A stretch of DNA of 64,000 nt from a bacterium (GTDB lineage: Bacteria; Actinomycetota; Acidimicrobiia; Acidimicrobiales; Bin134): contig JAPOVT010000056.1 in assembly GCA_026708015.1 (NCBI GenBank), forward strand, positions 228,134 through 292,133. Reading direction: 5' to 3'. The position numbers were made by a program, and so were the translations under genes. Numbering within the stretch: the stretch's first letter is position 1; each line of letters begins with the position of its first letter. The notes under the pieces are model-generated. The model was not told the origin of the DNA, made no database searches, and was given only the letters and a program-made list of their open reading frames with translations. Positions 34,380 to 42,770 of the stretch are shown one piece after another.

Positions 34380-35492
34380 ATGGCGGTAGAAATGGCGATC
34401 TGGCGAATGACAGACGCAGGGCCGCAGCAGTTGGTGTCGTCGCCGCTTAACTCCGAGCGCCGTCTCGAGGACATGCTCGCTCAGGATCCCAGCATGATCG
34501 GGACCAGCCTTCTGATATTGGGAAGGCAGGTGCCGACAAGCTATGGGGGGTTAGTGGATCTTCTGGCCCTTGATGCGAATGGTTGCGTTCACGTGCTCGA
34601 ACTCAAGCGTGATCGGACCCCTAGAGACGTTGTCGCCCAAACGCTCGACTATGGATCTTGGGTGACGGGTCTAAGCCTTGAAGAACTTCAGCAGATCTAC
34701 CTCGCCCATCACGATGGTGACATGCATCTTGATGAGGCCTTCGCCCAGCAATTCGATAGTCCTTTGCCGGACGTTGTCAATGAGGAGCAACAGTTCACGG
34801 TCGTTGCTTCCGAACTTGACCCAACTTCTGATCGCATTGTCGAGTTTCTCGCAGAGTCCTATGGCGTTCCCATCAACGCCCTCTTCTTCCGCCACTTCAG
34901 CGATGACGGTCGCGAGTACCTGGCTCGGACTTGGTTACTGGATCCACAGCAGGCAGAGGTGAAGGCTGCTCGATCTTCGCGCAGTAAGCAGCGACCTTGG
35001 AATGGTCGGGATTTCTACGTCGTGCTCGGTCAAGCGGATGAGGAGGAACTCAGCCGTTGGTCGGTAGCAAGAAAATACGGACTGCTCAATGCAGGCCATG
35101 GCTCGTGGTATTGGAAGCCCCTGCGAAACCTGAATCCAGGAAACCGTGTGTTCGCATATGTGGCGGGAGCTGGCTATGTGGGTATAGGCCGAGTAACCGG
35201 GGAGATGATTCCAGCACGAGATGCCAAGATCGAGATCAATGGCCAACTCGAACCCTTTCTTCTCTTGCCTGAACTAACAGGATGGCATCCGGGAGCAGCT
35301 TCGGAAGATCCAGAAGTGGCTGAGATGGTTGTGCCAGTCGAGTGGTTTGGCACAAGGTCGCTCGACGAAGGTGTGTGGGAGAAGGGACTTTTTGCCTCGC
35401 AGGTAACGGTCTGCAAATTGCGCGACGAGCGTACGATCGAAACTGTCGAGGCGGCATTTGGTATCGACGAAGCGACTGTGTGTTCCGATTAG
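34380..35492 (+). CDS. DUF91/NucS-like endonuclease with C-terminal EVE/PUA-like domain
   Basis: A 370-residue protein starting at an ATG behind a GGGAGG ribosome-binding site. Residues 25-95 form a PD-(D/E)XK site of the DUF91/NucS type: GGLVDLLALD (Asp60), VHVLELKRDRTPRDVVAQTL (Glu74, Lys76, Gln87). A middle region of unknown fold follows, then from ~205 a beta-rich part (FYVVLGQADEEELSRWSV, WYWKPLRNLNPGNRVFAYVA, GYVGIGRV) that looks like an EVE/PUA module, a reader of modified bases. Such a nuclease-reader pairing suits a modification-dependent restriction enzyme. Divergent from 34252 with a 127-bp shared promoter region. Confidence 0.72.
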   Translation: MAVEMAIWRMTDAGPQQLVSSPLNSERRLEDMLAQDPSMIGTSLLILGRQVPTSYGGLVDLLALDANGCVHVLELKRDRTPRDVVAQTLDYGSWVTGLSLEELQQIYLAHHDGDMHLDEAFAQQFDSPLPDVVNEEQQFTVVASELDPTSDRIVEFLAESYGVPINALFFRHFSDDGREYLARTWLLDPQQAEVKAARSSRSKQRPWNGRDFYVVLGQADEEELSRWSVARKYGLLNAGHGSWYWKPLRNLNPGNRVFAYVAGAGYVGIGRVTGEMIPARDAKIEINGQLEPFLLLPELTGWHPGAASEDPEVAEMVVPVEWFGTRSLDEGVWEKGLFASQVTVCKLRDERTIETVEAAFGIDEATVCSD

Positions 35493-35561
35493 TCGAAAAC
35501 CCTTGCCAGATCGGTCATCCGCTGTGGGAGATGGCCCCGTAGACTCCGATGCTCCAGGAGT

Positions 35562-36395
35562 TCACGGGGTGAGCAGTTGGCCTAGGCGGCGGCTGGCAAT
35601 GGCGGCGCCAAGGGCGGCAAGGGCCAGGAGGTAGGCGATGTGGGCGATGAGGTTGAGGCTGATGTCGCCGGCGATGAAGGCTCGCTCCATGGCCACGCCG
35701 TGGTAGAGCGGGGTGGCCTGCACCAGGTACTGCACTGCTCGGGGGTAGGTGTCGAGCGGGAAGAAGGTGGCGGAGAACAGGAACTGCACGATGAGCGGCA
35801 CGGTCACCAGGTCGAGATCGTTCCAGTTCCGCATGTAGCTGGTGGCGGCCATCCCCAAGGCCGCGAAGGTGAATCCGATCAGCGTTGCCCCTGGCAGTGC
35901 GGCGATGGCCCAGAATGAGTCCACCAGCCCTAACCCGGCCATGATTCCCAAGAAGCCGCCGGAGTACAGGGTGGCCCGCAGCACCGACCAGCCCATCTCG
36001 CCCAAGGCCAGATCCACCACGCCCACTGGAGTTGCCAGCACCGCGTCGTAGATCTTGGCCCAGGTGAGCTTGTAGTACATGTTCATGGTGCTGTCGTAGA
36101 AGGTGCCGTTCATGGCCGAGGTGGCCAACAGCCCCGGGGCTACAAACGTGCGGTAGTCGACGGTGCGCCCGCCGACGGTCACGTCGCCCACCAGCTCGCC
36201 GATGCCGATGCCGATGGACAGCAGGTAGAACACCGGTTCGAAGAACCCCGACAGCAGCGTGACCCAGGTGCGCCGGTACACGGTGATGTTGCGCTCGACG
36301 ACGCGGGCGAACCGATGCGACGGCAACAAGCCCGCCGTCGAGGCCAATCTCAGCCTCGACGGACGTCGTCCCTGCTTCACATTGGCCGGGCTCAT
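35562..36395 (-). CDS. ABC-2 type transporter permease
   Basis: A 277-residue membrane permease with six predicted helices, among them LLSGFFEPVFYLLSIGIGIGE, FLGIMAGLGLVDSFWAIAAL and HIAYLLALAALGAAIASRRL. The conserved end of ABC-2 permeases, FLFSATFFPLDTYPRAVQYLVQATPLYHGVA, is intact. It begins at MSPANVKQ with ATGA overlap to the other permease, so a heterodimeric channel with the 37186 ATPase is expected. Likely a drug or lipid exporter. Confidence 0.9.
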   Translation of the reverse strand: MSPANVKQGRRPSRLRLASTAGLLPSHRFARVVERNITVYRRTWVTLLSGFFEPVFYLLSIGIGIGELVGDVTVGGRTVDYRTFVAPGLLATSAMNGTFYDSTMNMYYKLTWAKIYDAVLATPVGVVDLALGEMGWSVLRATLYSGGFLGIMAGLGLVDSFWAIAALPGATLIGFTFAALGMAATSYMRNWNDLDLVTVPLIVQFLFSATFFPLDTYPRAVQYLVQATPLYHGVAMERAFIAGDISLNLIAHIAYLLALAALGAAIASRRLGQLLTP

Positions 36396-37186
36396 TCGTA
36401 CAGCCTTCGGGTAAAGGTCCTGGCCGACAGCAGCGTGCCGACCAGGATCAGGGCCAACAGGTAGGCAAGATGCCCGGCCAGCTCCCAGCTCACTCCGCTG
36501 CCGGTGCTCAGTGCCCGGCACAGCCGCACCCCGTGCCACACCGGGGTGAGCCAGGCGATCTGCTCGAGGACGATAGGCAGCTGGGAAACCGGGTAGAAGA
36601 TGCCCGAGAACAAGAACATGGGCATGATCACGAACCGGGTGTAGGTGCTGAAGTTGTCGGCGTTGATCCGAGTGGCGACAAAGGCCGCAGTGGGGGTGGC
36701 GAAGGCCATGCCACACAGGGCAGCGCAAATTGGGGCCAGCACCGCCAGCGGCGACGAGACCGCTCCGAAGGCGGCCATCACCCCAAGGAACACAAAACTG
36801 GCCAAGGTCACCCGAAAAGCCATGTAGGTGAAATGGCCCAGCAGAATGTCGCGGCCCCGAAGCGGGGAAGCGGCCATGGCCATGTAGGTGCGGTACCACT
36901 TGAATCCGCCCAGCACCGGGTAGGTGGACTCGTTGACCGCCAGCATCATGGCATTTCCGGCCAACAGCCCGGGGGCCAGAAAGTCCAAGTAGTCGAGCCC
37001 GCCCAGATCCCGGCCCGAACCGACCTCGGCGTCGACTAGCGAGCCCAAGCCCAACCCCATGGCGGCCAGGAACAGAATCGGACTTAGGAAACTGGTGAGC
37101 AGCGAGCCCTTCCAGTTGCGCCGATAGGTCAACAGCCAGTACTCAACCGCCAACTTTGTACGGGGAATGACCGCGGCGGGTGGCAT
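36392..37186 (-). CDS. ABC-2 type transporter permease
   Basis: A 264-residue permease with the N-terminal YRRNWKGSLLTSFLSPILF helix, several membrane spans and the FLFSGIFYPVSQLPIVLEQIAWLTPVWHGVRLCRA motif near the C-terminus. It pairs with the 277-residue permease downstream and shares one base (TGATG) with the ATPase gene, so the three are one transcription unit. Confidence 0.9.
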   Translation of the reverse strand: MPPAAVIPRTKLAVEYWLLTYRRNWKGSLLTSFLSPILFLAAMGLGLGSLVDAEVGSGRDLGGLDYLDFLAPGLLAGNAMMLAVNESTYPVLGGFKWYRTYMAMAASPLRGRDILLGHFTYMAFRVTLASFVFLGVMAAFGAVSSPLAVLAPICAALCGMAFATPTAAFVATRINADNFSTYTRFVIMPMFLFSGIFYPVSQLPIVLEQIAWLTPVWHGVRLCRALSTGSGVSWELAGHLAYLLALILVGTLLSARTFTRRLYE

Positions 37187-38133
37187 CAGTCCACCAGCGA
37201 GCGGCCAGTCAAGTGCAAGAACACGTCTTCAAGGGTGCTGCGTCGCACCAGCACGCTCTCATGCTCAACCTCGCCGAGAAGGGCCACTAGCCGCTCACCT
37301 TGGTCGGTATAAAGCAGCACCCGATCCGGCAACTCCTCTACCCGCTCGTAGAGCTCGTCTCTTGTTTGGGCCTCCGGGCTCTCCCCCAAGCGGCGCAAGG
37401 CATCGGCCATCACGGTCACTTGGCCGTGGGTGCGCACCTCCACCACTTCTCGGGTGGAGTAGCGCTCGATGAGCTGGCGGGGTGAACCCTCAGCCACGAT
37501 CTTTCCCCGGTCCATTACCACGAGGCGATCGCAGAGCTGCTCGGCCTCATCCATGTAGTGGGTGGTGAGCACCTGAGTCACTCCCCGGCGCTTGAGAGTC
37601 CACAGCCGCTCCCACACCACATGGCGGGCTTGGGGATCGAGTCCGGTGGTGGGCTCATCCAACAACAGCACTTCAGGCTCGCTGATCAGGGCCCGGGCGA
37701 TGGTGAGGCGCCGTTTCATGCCTCCCGACAGCGGCTCCACGTGGTCGTTGGCCCGCTCGGTGAGCTGCACAAAGTCAAGCAGTTCGGCGATGCGGGAGCG
37801 CAGCAACGACCGAGGCAGATCGAAATACCGCCCGTACACATACAGGTTCTCGGCCACCGAGAGCTCCTCGTCGAGGTTGTCCTGCTGGGGGACCACCCCG
37901 AGACGAGTCCGGATCTTGGTGCCCTCACGAGATGGGTCCATCCCCAAGATGCGGAGGGCACCCCCGGTGGGGTCGGAAACACAGCCGATCATCCGCATAG
38001 TGGACGACTTGCCGGCACCGTTGGGTCCCAGAAAGCCGAATACCTCGCCCCGCTCGACCTCGAAGTCGATACCGTCGACCGCGGTGAAGTCGCCGAACTG
38101 CTTGATCAGCCCCCACGCTGCGATCAAAGACAC
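37186..38133 (-). CDS. ABC transporter ATP-binding protein (NodI/DrrA type)
   Basis: A 315-residue ATPase powering the two permeases downstream. Walker A GPNGAGKSS, Q-loop VVPQQDNLDEELSV, signature LSGGMKRRLTIARAL, Walker B LLLDEPTTGLDP and switch histidine in TTHYMDEAEQL are all intact. A C-terminal ~80-residue extension (VTVMADALRRLGE..TLEDVFLHLTGRSL) is normal for DrrA-like exporters. No regulator is adjacent. Confidence 0.93.
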   Translation of the reverse strand: MSLIAAWGLIKQFGDFTAVDGIDFEVERGEVFGFLGPNGAGKSSTMRMIGCVSDPTGGALRILGMDPSREGTKIRTRLGVVPQQDNLDEELSVAENLYVYGRYFDLPRSLLRSRIAELLDFVQLTERANDHVEPLSGGMKRRLTIARALISEPEVLLLDEPTTGLDPQARHVVWERLWTLKRRGVTQVLTTHYMDEAEQLCDRLVVMDRGKIVAEGSPRQLIERYSTREVVEVRTHGQVTVMADALRRLGESPEAQTRDELYERVEELPDRVLLYTDQGERLVALLGEVEHESVLVRRSTLEDVFLHLTGRSLVD

Positions 38134-38256
38134 TTGGTGAGAATACGGGCATCAGGCGGCTCGGTTGCAGTCATATGCCGACCCGCGGCTTTCGCTTCAC
38201 TTTGGCATGGCTACTCAGTTCTGACCGGCAACCTACTGATGGGCCATGATGGGGCC

Positions 38257-40263
38257 ATGAGCTACGAGCATCTGCTGTCGCCGGGTCGCATTGGCACTCT
38301 AGAGCTACGCAATCGGCTGATCATGGCCCCGATGGGGGAAGAACTGGGCGACGAGAACGGGGAGGTGTCCGACGACCAGGCCGCCTACTTGGAGGCCCGG
38401 GCCAAGGGCGGCATGGCCGTGGTGATGCTGGGATCGGTGGGAGTGGCCCATCCGGTGGGCTGCTCCAACAAGCGTCAAACGGCAATCTCAGACGACAAGT
38501 TCATCCCGTCGTGGAGGCGGGCGGCCGACCGGATCCACGCCCACGGCGGCAAGATCGCCATGCAGCTCACCCATGCCGGCAAGATCGCTCTGCAAGACAC
38601 CATGGCGGGACGGCCACTATGGGTACCTTCGGAGCCGAGACCGGCCACCATCGACCCGCTATACGGGATGGTGACCGCAGATGAGGGGGCCATGATGGCG
38701 GAACCGCTCATCGCTCCGACCTCCAAGATCCACTACCGGGTGATGGGCCACGACGACATCGCCACCGTGGTCGACCAGTTCGCCGCGGCCACTGTGCGGG
38801 CCCGGGAGGCCGGGGTGGACGCAGTGGAACTGCACGGCGGACACGGCTATCTCATCGACGCCTTCTTGTCGCCCACCATCAACAGCCGCGACGATGAGTA
38901 CGGGGGTTCGATGGAGAATCGGGCCCGATTCTTGGAGGAGATCCTCTCCGAGATACGCCGTCGGGTGGGAGGCGACTACCCGGTGTGGGTGCGGCTCAAC
39001 AGCACCGAGGTGGGCATCGACGGCATCGTTCTCGATGACGCCCTCCACAACGCCCGAGTGGCCACCGCAGCGGGTGCCGATGCCGTCCACGTGTCGGCCT
39101 ACCACGACCCCGGGATCGCCACCGGACCCACCGACTCCTACGGCCCCCATGTGCCTGAGCTGTTGGTGCCCAATGCGGCCGCGGTCAAAGCCGAGGTGGA
39201 CGTGCCGGTCATCGCCGTGGGCCGGATCAGCCCTGAAGCCGCCGATCGGCACATCGCCGAGGGCAAGTACGACTTCGTGGCCATGGGCCGCAAGATCCTG
39301 GCCGACCCCGATCTGCCCAACAAGCTGGCCACGGGTAATTCCGAAGACGTGCGACCCTGCGTGTACCACTACCGCTGCATCGGCAACATCTTCTTGCGGG
39401 TGGGCACCCGATGTGCGGGTAACGGCTTTCTGGGCCGGGAAGATCAGCTCACTGCCGAATCGGCGCCGTCGGCCAAGCGGGTGCTGGTGGTGGGTGGAGG
39501 ACCCTCGGGCATGGAGACCGCCCGGGTGGCCGCCTTGCGGGGACATGAGGTGATCCTGGCCGAGGCCTCCGACCGACTGGGCGGCCGATGGGTGCTGGCG
39601 TCGGCCACCAGCGATGTGAACGCCGAGCTGATGGAGTGGTTCGAACGCCAACTCGACCAGCTCAGAGTGGATGTGCGGCTCAATACCCGCCTCGACGCAG
39701 CCGCGGCCAGCGCTCTGTCACCGGATTCAGTGGTCGTTGCGGTAGGCGGACGGTGGGGTCGCCCGGAGGTGGACGGCATCGACGTGCCCAACGTGTGGGG
39801 GGTGGATGACCTGGCCCCGTGGCTGCTGGACGGCAACCCGCTGGATGCTGCCCGGATCGCGGTGTTAGGCGGCGATTTACCAGGCCTCGGGGTCACCGAA
39901 GCGGCCCACCATCAAGGGGCCGAAGTCACGCTGATCGAGTCCGGCCCAGCGTTCGGCTTCTCGCTCGGTTTGCCCGGGCGCTGGCGGGTGGTTCACGACC
40001 TTGGACAAGCCGGGGTGAATCTGGTCACCGGAGCCCAGGTCACAGCCATCACCGAAGACGGCGTGGTATGGCGCACCAACGGCACCGAGCAGACCACGCC
40101 TGCCGACCTGGTAGTGGTCACCTCCGAGTTGACCGCCGACACCTCGCTGGCCGACGAGCTTCGGGCTGCTGGTGCCGAAGTCCACGCAGTGGGCGATTGC
40201 GCCCAGCCGGGATTCTTGGAGGGGGCCATGCGCTCCGCGGTAGAGTTCGCGGCCACCCTGTAG
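38257..40263 (+). CDS. Old-yellow-enzyme/2,4-dienoyl-CoA reductase-like flavoprotein
   Basis: A 668-residue protein with an N-terminal OYE TIM barrel (LELRNRLIMAPMGEE, GGKIAMQLTHAGK, VELHGGHGYLIDAFLSP, GGSMENRARFLEEIL) and C-terminal FAD/NAD Rossmann domains (RVLVVGGGPSGMETARVAAL). Between them is the Fe-S linker of the FadH/TMADH family. Normally it reads C-x2-C-x3-C-x11-C; here Cys368, His371, Cys374 and Cys386 remain, so one cysteine is replaced by histidine. Expected to reduce an enoate using NAD(P)H through FMN, FAD and the cluster. ATG 38257 chosen; ATG at 38239 possible. Followed by an FAH-family gene 16 bp on. Confidence 0.88.
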   Translation: MSYEHLLSPGRIGTLELRNRLIMAPMGEELGDENGEVSDDQAAYLEARAKGGMAVVMLGSVGVAHPVGCSNKRQTAISDDKFIPSWRRAADRIHAHGGKIAMQLTHAGKIALQDTMAGRPLWVPSEPRPATIDPLYGMVTADEGAMMAEPLIAPTSKIHYRVMGHDDIATVVDQFAAATVRAREAGVDAVELHGGHGYLIDAFLSPTINSRDDEYGGSMENRARFLEEILSEIRRRVGGDYPVWVRLNSTEVGIDGIVLDDALHNARVATAAGADAVHVSAYHDPGIATGPTDSYGPHVPELLVPNAAAVKAEVDVPVIAVGRISPEAADRHIAEGKYDFVAMGRKILADPDLPNKLATGNSEDVRPCVYHYRCIGNIFLRVGTRCAGNGFLGREDQLTAESAPSAKRVLVVGGGPSGMETARVAALRGHEVILAEASDRLGGRWVLASATSDVNAELMEWFERQLDQLRVDVRLNTRLDAAAASALSPDSVVVAVGGRWGRPEVDGIDVPNVWGVDDLAPWLLDGNPLDAARIAVLGGDLPGLGVTEAAHHQGAEVTLIESGPAFGFSLGLPGRWRVVHDLGQAGVNLVTGAQVTAITEDGVVWRTNGTEQTTPADLVVVTSELTADTSLADELRAAGAEVHAVGDCAQPGFLEGAMRSAVEFAATL

Positions 40264-40279
40264 CGGAAAGAGGATCGCA

Positions 40280-41104
40280 GTGAGTTTTCGACTGGCCAAC
40301 CGCGCCGGGCAGGCGGTGTTGCTCGATGGGCAGGATTATTGGTCTTTGGGCGCCGACCCGATGGACGCCCTCACCCGCCCTCAGGAATTGCACGACCGCT
40401 GGGCTGGCCGAGGCGCGCCCGACGGGCAGGTGACGCTGGCCGAGCTGGGACCGCCGATGCCTACGCCCATGCAGGTGTTCGGCTACGGCCTCAACTACAT
40501 GGACCACATCGAAGAACTCGACCGAGAAGACCCATTGGGCAGCGCGGCCAGCGAGGCGCCGGTGGTGTTCACCAAGTTCCCCACCTGTCTGGCCGGCCCG
40601 GCTGCGCCGGTGCAGCTAGTAGGCGACCACTGCGACTACGAGTGCGAGCTAGTGGCAGTGATCGGTATCGAGACCCGCAACGTGGACGAATCAGAGGCTT
40701 GGGACCGGGTGGCCGGGATAATGATCGGCCAGGACATCTCCGATCGGGAGTTGCAATCGGCGGCCACCCCCCCCCAATTCAATCTGGGCAAGTCCAGAGC
40801 GTCGTTCGGCCCCACGGGCCCGGCGCTGGTCAGCCCCGATCTAGTTGAAGACCCCGACGATCTGGCCATCTCGTGCTGCGTCAACGGCGAGCTGCGCCAG
40901 AACAGCCGAACCAGTTTCCTCATGCGCCCAGTGGCCGAGATCGTCTCGTACCTGTCGTCGATTCTCACCTTGCATCCAGGTGACATCATCTTCACCGGCA
41001 CCCCCGGTGGTGTCGGCCACGCCCAAGGGCTGTATCTCAAGCCGGGTGACGTGATCCGCTCCGAGATCGAGGGCCTGGGCGCGTTGGAGAACGTCTGCGT
41101 CTAG
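40280..41104 (+). CDS. Fumarylacetoacetate hydrolase-family protein
   Basis: A 274-residue FAH-fold enzyme starting at GTG. The metal-ligand block lies in the VQLVGDHCDYECELVAVIG segment (Asp, Glu-x-Glu), with KFPTCLAGPAAPV before it and GIMIGQDISDRELQ after it. FLMRPVAEIVSYLSSILTLHPGDIIFTGTPGGVG forms the conserved C-terminal half. Such enzymes cleave C-C bonds or hydrate/isomerise diketo acids in aromatic degradation. It forms an operon with the OYE-like reductase and overlaps the tail of the broken BKACE gene on the other strand. Confidence 0.9.
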   Translation: MSFRLANRAGQAVLLDGQDYWSLGADPMDALTRPQELHDRWAGRGAPDGQVTLAELGPPMPTPMQVFGYGLNYMDHIEELDREDPLGSAASEAPVVFTKFPTCLAGPAAPVQLVGDHCDYECELVAVIGIETRNVDESEAWDRVAGIMIGQDISDRELQSAATPPQFNLGKSRASFGPTGPALVSPDLVEDPDDLAISCCVNGELRQNSRTSFLMRPVAEIVSYLSSILTLHPGDIIFTGTPGGVGHAQGLYLKPGDVIRSEIEGLGALENVCV

Positions 41105-41310
41105 GGCAATTCCAGCATCTCGGCCGTCTCGGCGCAGGTGGCGATGGGGCGGCCAACCTCGTTGCACAGCGCTACTGCTTCGGCCAAGAGCTCCTGGTTG
41201 GTTGGGGAGCGGTCGGGGTCGTAGAACTCCTCGATGCCCACATGGAGGTGGCCGCCGAGTTCGAGGGCCAGCCGGGCCACCGGGGAATCGAGCGGGTGGG
41301 GGGAAGTGTA
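41101..41310 (-). pseudogene. C-terminal fragment of a BKACE (DUF849) beta-keto acid cleavage enzyme
   Basis: About 65-70 residues at the end of an open frame match the last part of BKACE-family proteins: SPVARLALELGGHLHVGIEE, then NQELLAEAVALCNEVGRPIA and a terminal TCAETAEMLELP. The matching N-terminal three quarters lie 3.5 kb away on the same strand, at about 44850-45419. The family-like part ends near 41290 and foreign DNA begins. It therefore looks like the distal piece of one gene split by insertion; it has no good start of its own. Confidence 0.75.
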
Positions 41311-41354
41311 GCAGCGCTTTCCCACGTCGCCCGCAGCCAAATCCGAAAGGGGCC

Positions 41355-41486
41355 ATGACTGAACCCGCACTCCAGCCCAATCCATTCGGAGGGGAAAAGG
41401 CAGAAGATGGGGCAACACCCGACCCACTAATACATTTGACCGCGGGGCAAGAGCTCTCGGGCCTCTATAAGTGGCCCAAAACCTAG
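41355..41486 (+). CDS. 43-residue hypothetical reading frame at the left edge of the insertion
   Basis: ATG at 41355 follows a GAAAGGGG ribosome-binding site at good spacing. The peptide begins MTEPALQPNPFGGEK and ends LTAGQELSGLYKWPKT. No family recognised. It is antisense to the extended reading of the BKACE fragment. The strong ribosome-binding site is the only support. Confidence 0.3.
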   Translation: MTEPALQPNPFGGEKAEDGATPDPLIHLTAGQELSGLYKWPKT

Positions 41487-41520
41487 CCCACCCGCAAAAC
41501 GTCAGGCAACAGCTACTGGT

Positions 41521-41769
41521 TCACCCAGAGATACCGTAACGGTGTCGCCGCCATAGCTCAACAACACCAAAACAAACAGCGGCCGCCACACCTCCTGCCA
41601 GAGGCTGAAACCAGGCCGATGCTCCTAACAGGCTGACAATCGCCATACCACCTGCACAGCAAGGCCAGCAGACCAGAAAGAACGCTACTTTTCCCCGCCT
41701 GGTCAGCCGCTGATCTGACCGGTTGGATATGCGGGAATGGCCGACCTCCGAAACCTGTGTAGAAGTCAT
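41521..41769 (-). CDS. Small membrane protein with two predicted helices
   Basis: An 82-residue protein with a basic N-terminus (RSDQRLTRRGK), two hydrophobic segments (VAFFLVCWPCCAGGMAIVSLL and LAGGVAAAVCFGVVEL) and a basic tail (WRRHRYG). Its layout matches the other small protein in this insertion (44149-44331): short, two helices, positively charged end. No family recognised. A holin-like or toxin role is possible but unsupported. Confidence 0.5.
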   Translation of the reverse strand: MTSTQVSEVGHSRISNRSDQRLTRRGKVAFFLVCWPCCAGGMAIVSLLGASAWFQPLAGGVAAAVCFGVVELWRRHRYGISG

Positions 41770-41857
41770 ACGGCCAGCATAGTCGGGTTACCAAAGAAAT
41801 CCTCAACATCGGCGTGGCGGCGGCCATTAGCTTCCACACAGACAGCCGCCGCCACGC

Positions 41858-42150
41858 TCAGCACAAGCCTATGGGTGTGGGATCGGGCGTCGGCGCTGGC
41901 CCGCATCCTGTTCCGCTGGAGTTGACCGGCAGTCCCGCTGCTGCACAAATTTGTACCTGGGTCATGCCGCAGAACAGCCCGGTGCATGGCTTGGGGGTGG
42001 GCTTGGGCGTCGGATACACCAGGAAAATGCTGTGGCAACCGCCCCAGCCAGCGTGCTTGTGGCTGCCCGGCGGATACTCCGGCTTCGGGGTGGGTCTCGG
42101 CGTGGGGGTGGGATGGCCGGAATGCAGGCATACACACGCGTAGACACCGG
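41858..42150 (-). pseudogene. C-terminal fragment of a PT-rich, cysteine-containing secreted protein
   Basis: The frame shows GVYACVCLHSGHPTPTPRPTP, then a Cys-rich piece (GGCHSIFLVYPTPKP, CTGLFCGMTQVQICAAAGLP) and ends CGPAPTPDPTPIGLC. The PT linkers and spaced cysteines resemble the 42768-44195 protein. Upstream of ~42150 the same frame continues as an open but meaningless antisense of the primase-like fragment, so the real N-terminus has been lost. Confidence 0.45.
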
Positions 42151-42770
42151 GCGGCCCGAACGGCCGCCCAAGCCCCGCCACTACGAGCAGTTGGACCGCA
42201 GAATCTCCGGTTCGGGCAACTTCGCCTGCGTGCTGGGGGGCCACAGCGGGCAGGGTGCGGAAGCCCACCTTGTCGATATCGGCGGGTGGTGGCTCTACAA
42301 GGCGTTCTGCGGGACCCACAGCAGCGAGGCGCTCAACTTCGTGCAATTGACGGCCCGGCGCAAGGGGCTGGCAAATACGGAGGCCCTGGAATATGCGGCC
42401 CGGATCACCGTGGTTCCGCTCACCGCTGAGGGCGGGCAGCGGTTTGGCTCAACGGGGGCGGGCACCGCAGGCTCAAACGGGGCTGATGGCGAGCCGGAAA
42501 GCGGGCCAAAAGGCGGGCCAGGGGGCGAGCCGGAAACCCACCCCGCCGAACTGTTGGAACCGCTGTGGGAGCACCCCCGCCTTGCGGTCATCCGCGACAT
42601 AGCCCGGGCAAGCCGGATCAGCCCGGCGGTGGGGCTGGCCCGTGTGCTTTGGTATCTGGGCGCGCACCATCCCGAGGGGCGGTGTTTGCCCGGCGCGGCG
42701 GCTTCGCCGCCGTCGCCACTGGCGATGTACTGCGCGGTGGCCGGGCCTTCGGGGCGGGTTCTGGCGGCTA
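42113..42770 (+). pseudogene. Primase/helicase-like replication protein fragment
   Basis: About 220 residues read MAGMQAYTRVDTGRP onward, with GGWWLYKAFCGTHSSEALNF, then LWEHPRLAVIRDIARASRIS and LAMYCAVAGPSG. The second half resembles the start of DUF3987-like or plasmid primase-helicase ATPases, where the family continues into a Walker A loop (GPSGxGKx). Here the loop is broken: GPSG is followed by RVLAATSGP and unrelated residues antisense to the next gene. I read it as the remnant of a mobile-element replication gene. Assignment is from memory of family pattern and is moderate at best. Confidence 0.45.

Noticed and set aside
37558-40263. A 901-residue reading that would extend the OYE-like protein upstream.
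   Set aside because: The first ~230 residues are antisense to the ABC ATPase gene and have no family character; the OYE barrel begins at 38257 after a normal start.
42150-42346. N-terminal extension of the 41858 PT-rich fragment.
   Set aside because: It is antisense to the primase-like fragment and shows no PT or Cys pattern.
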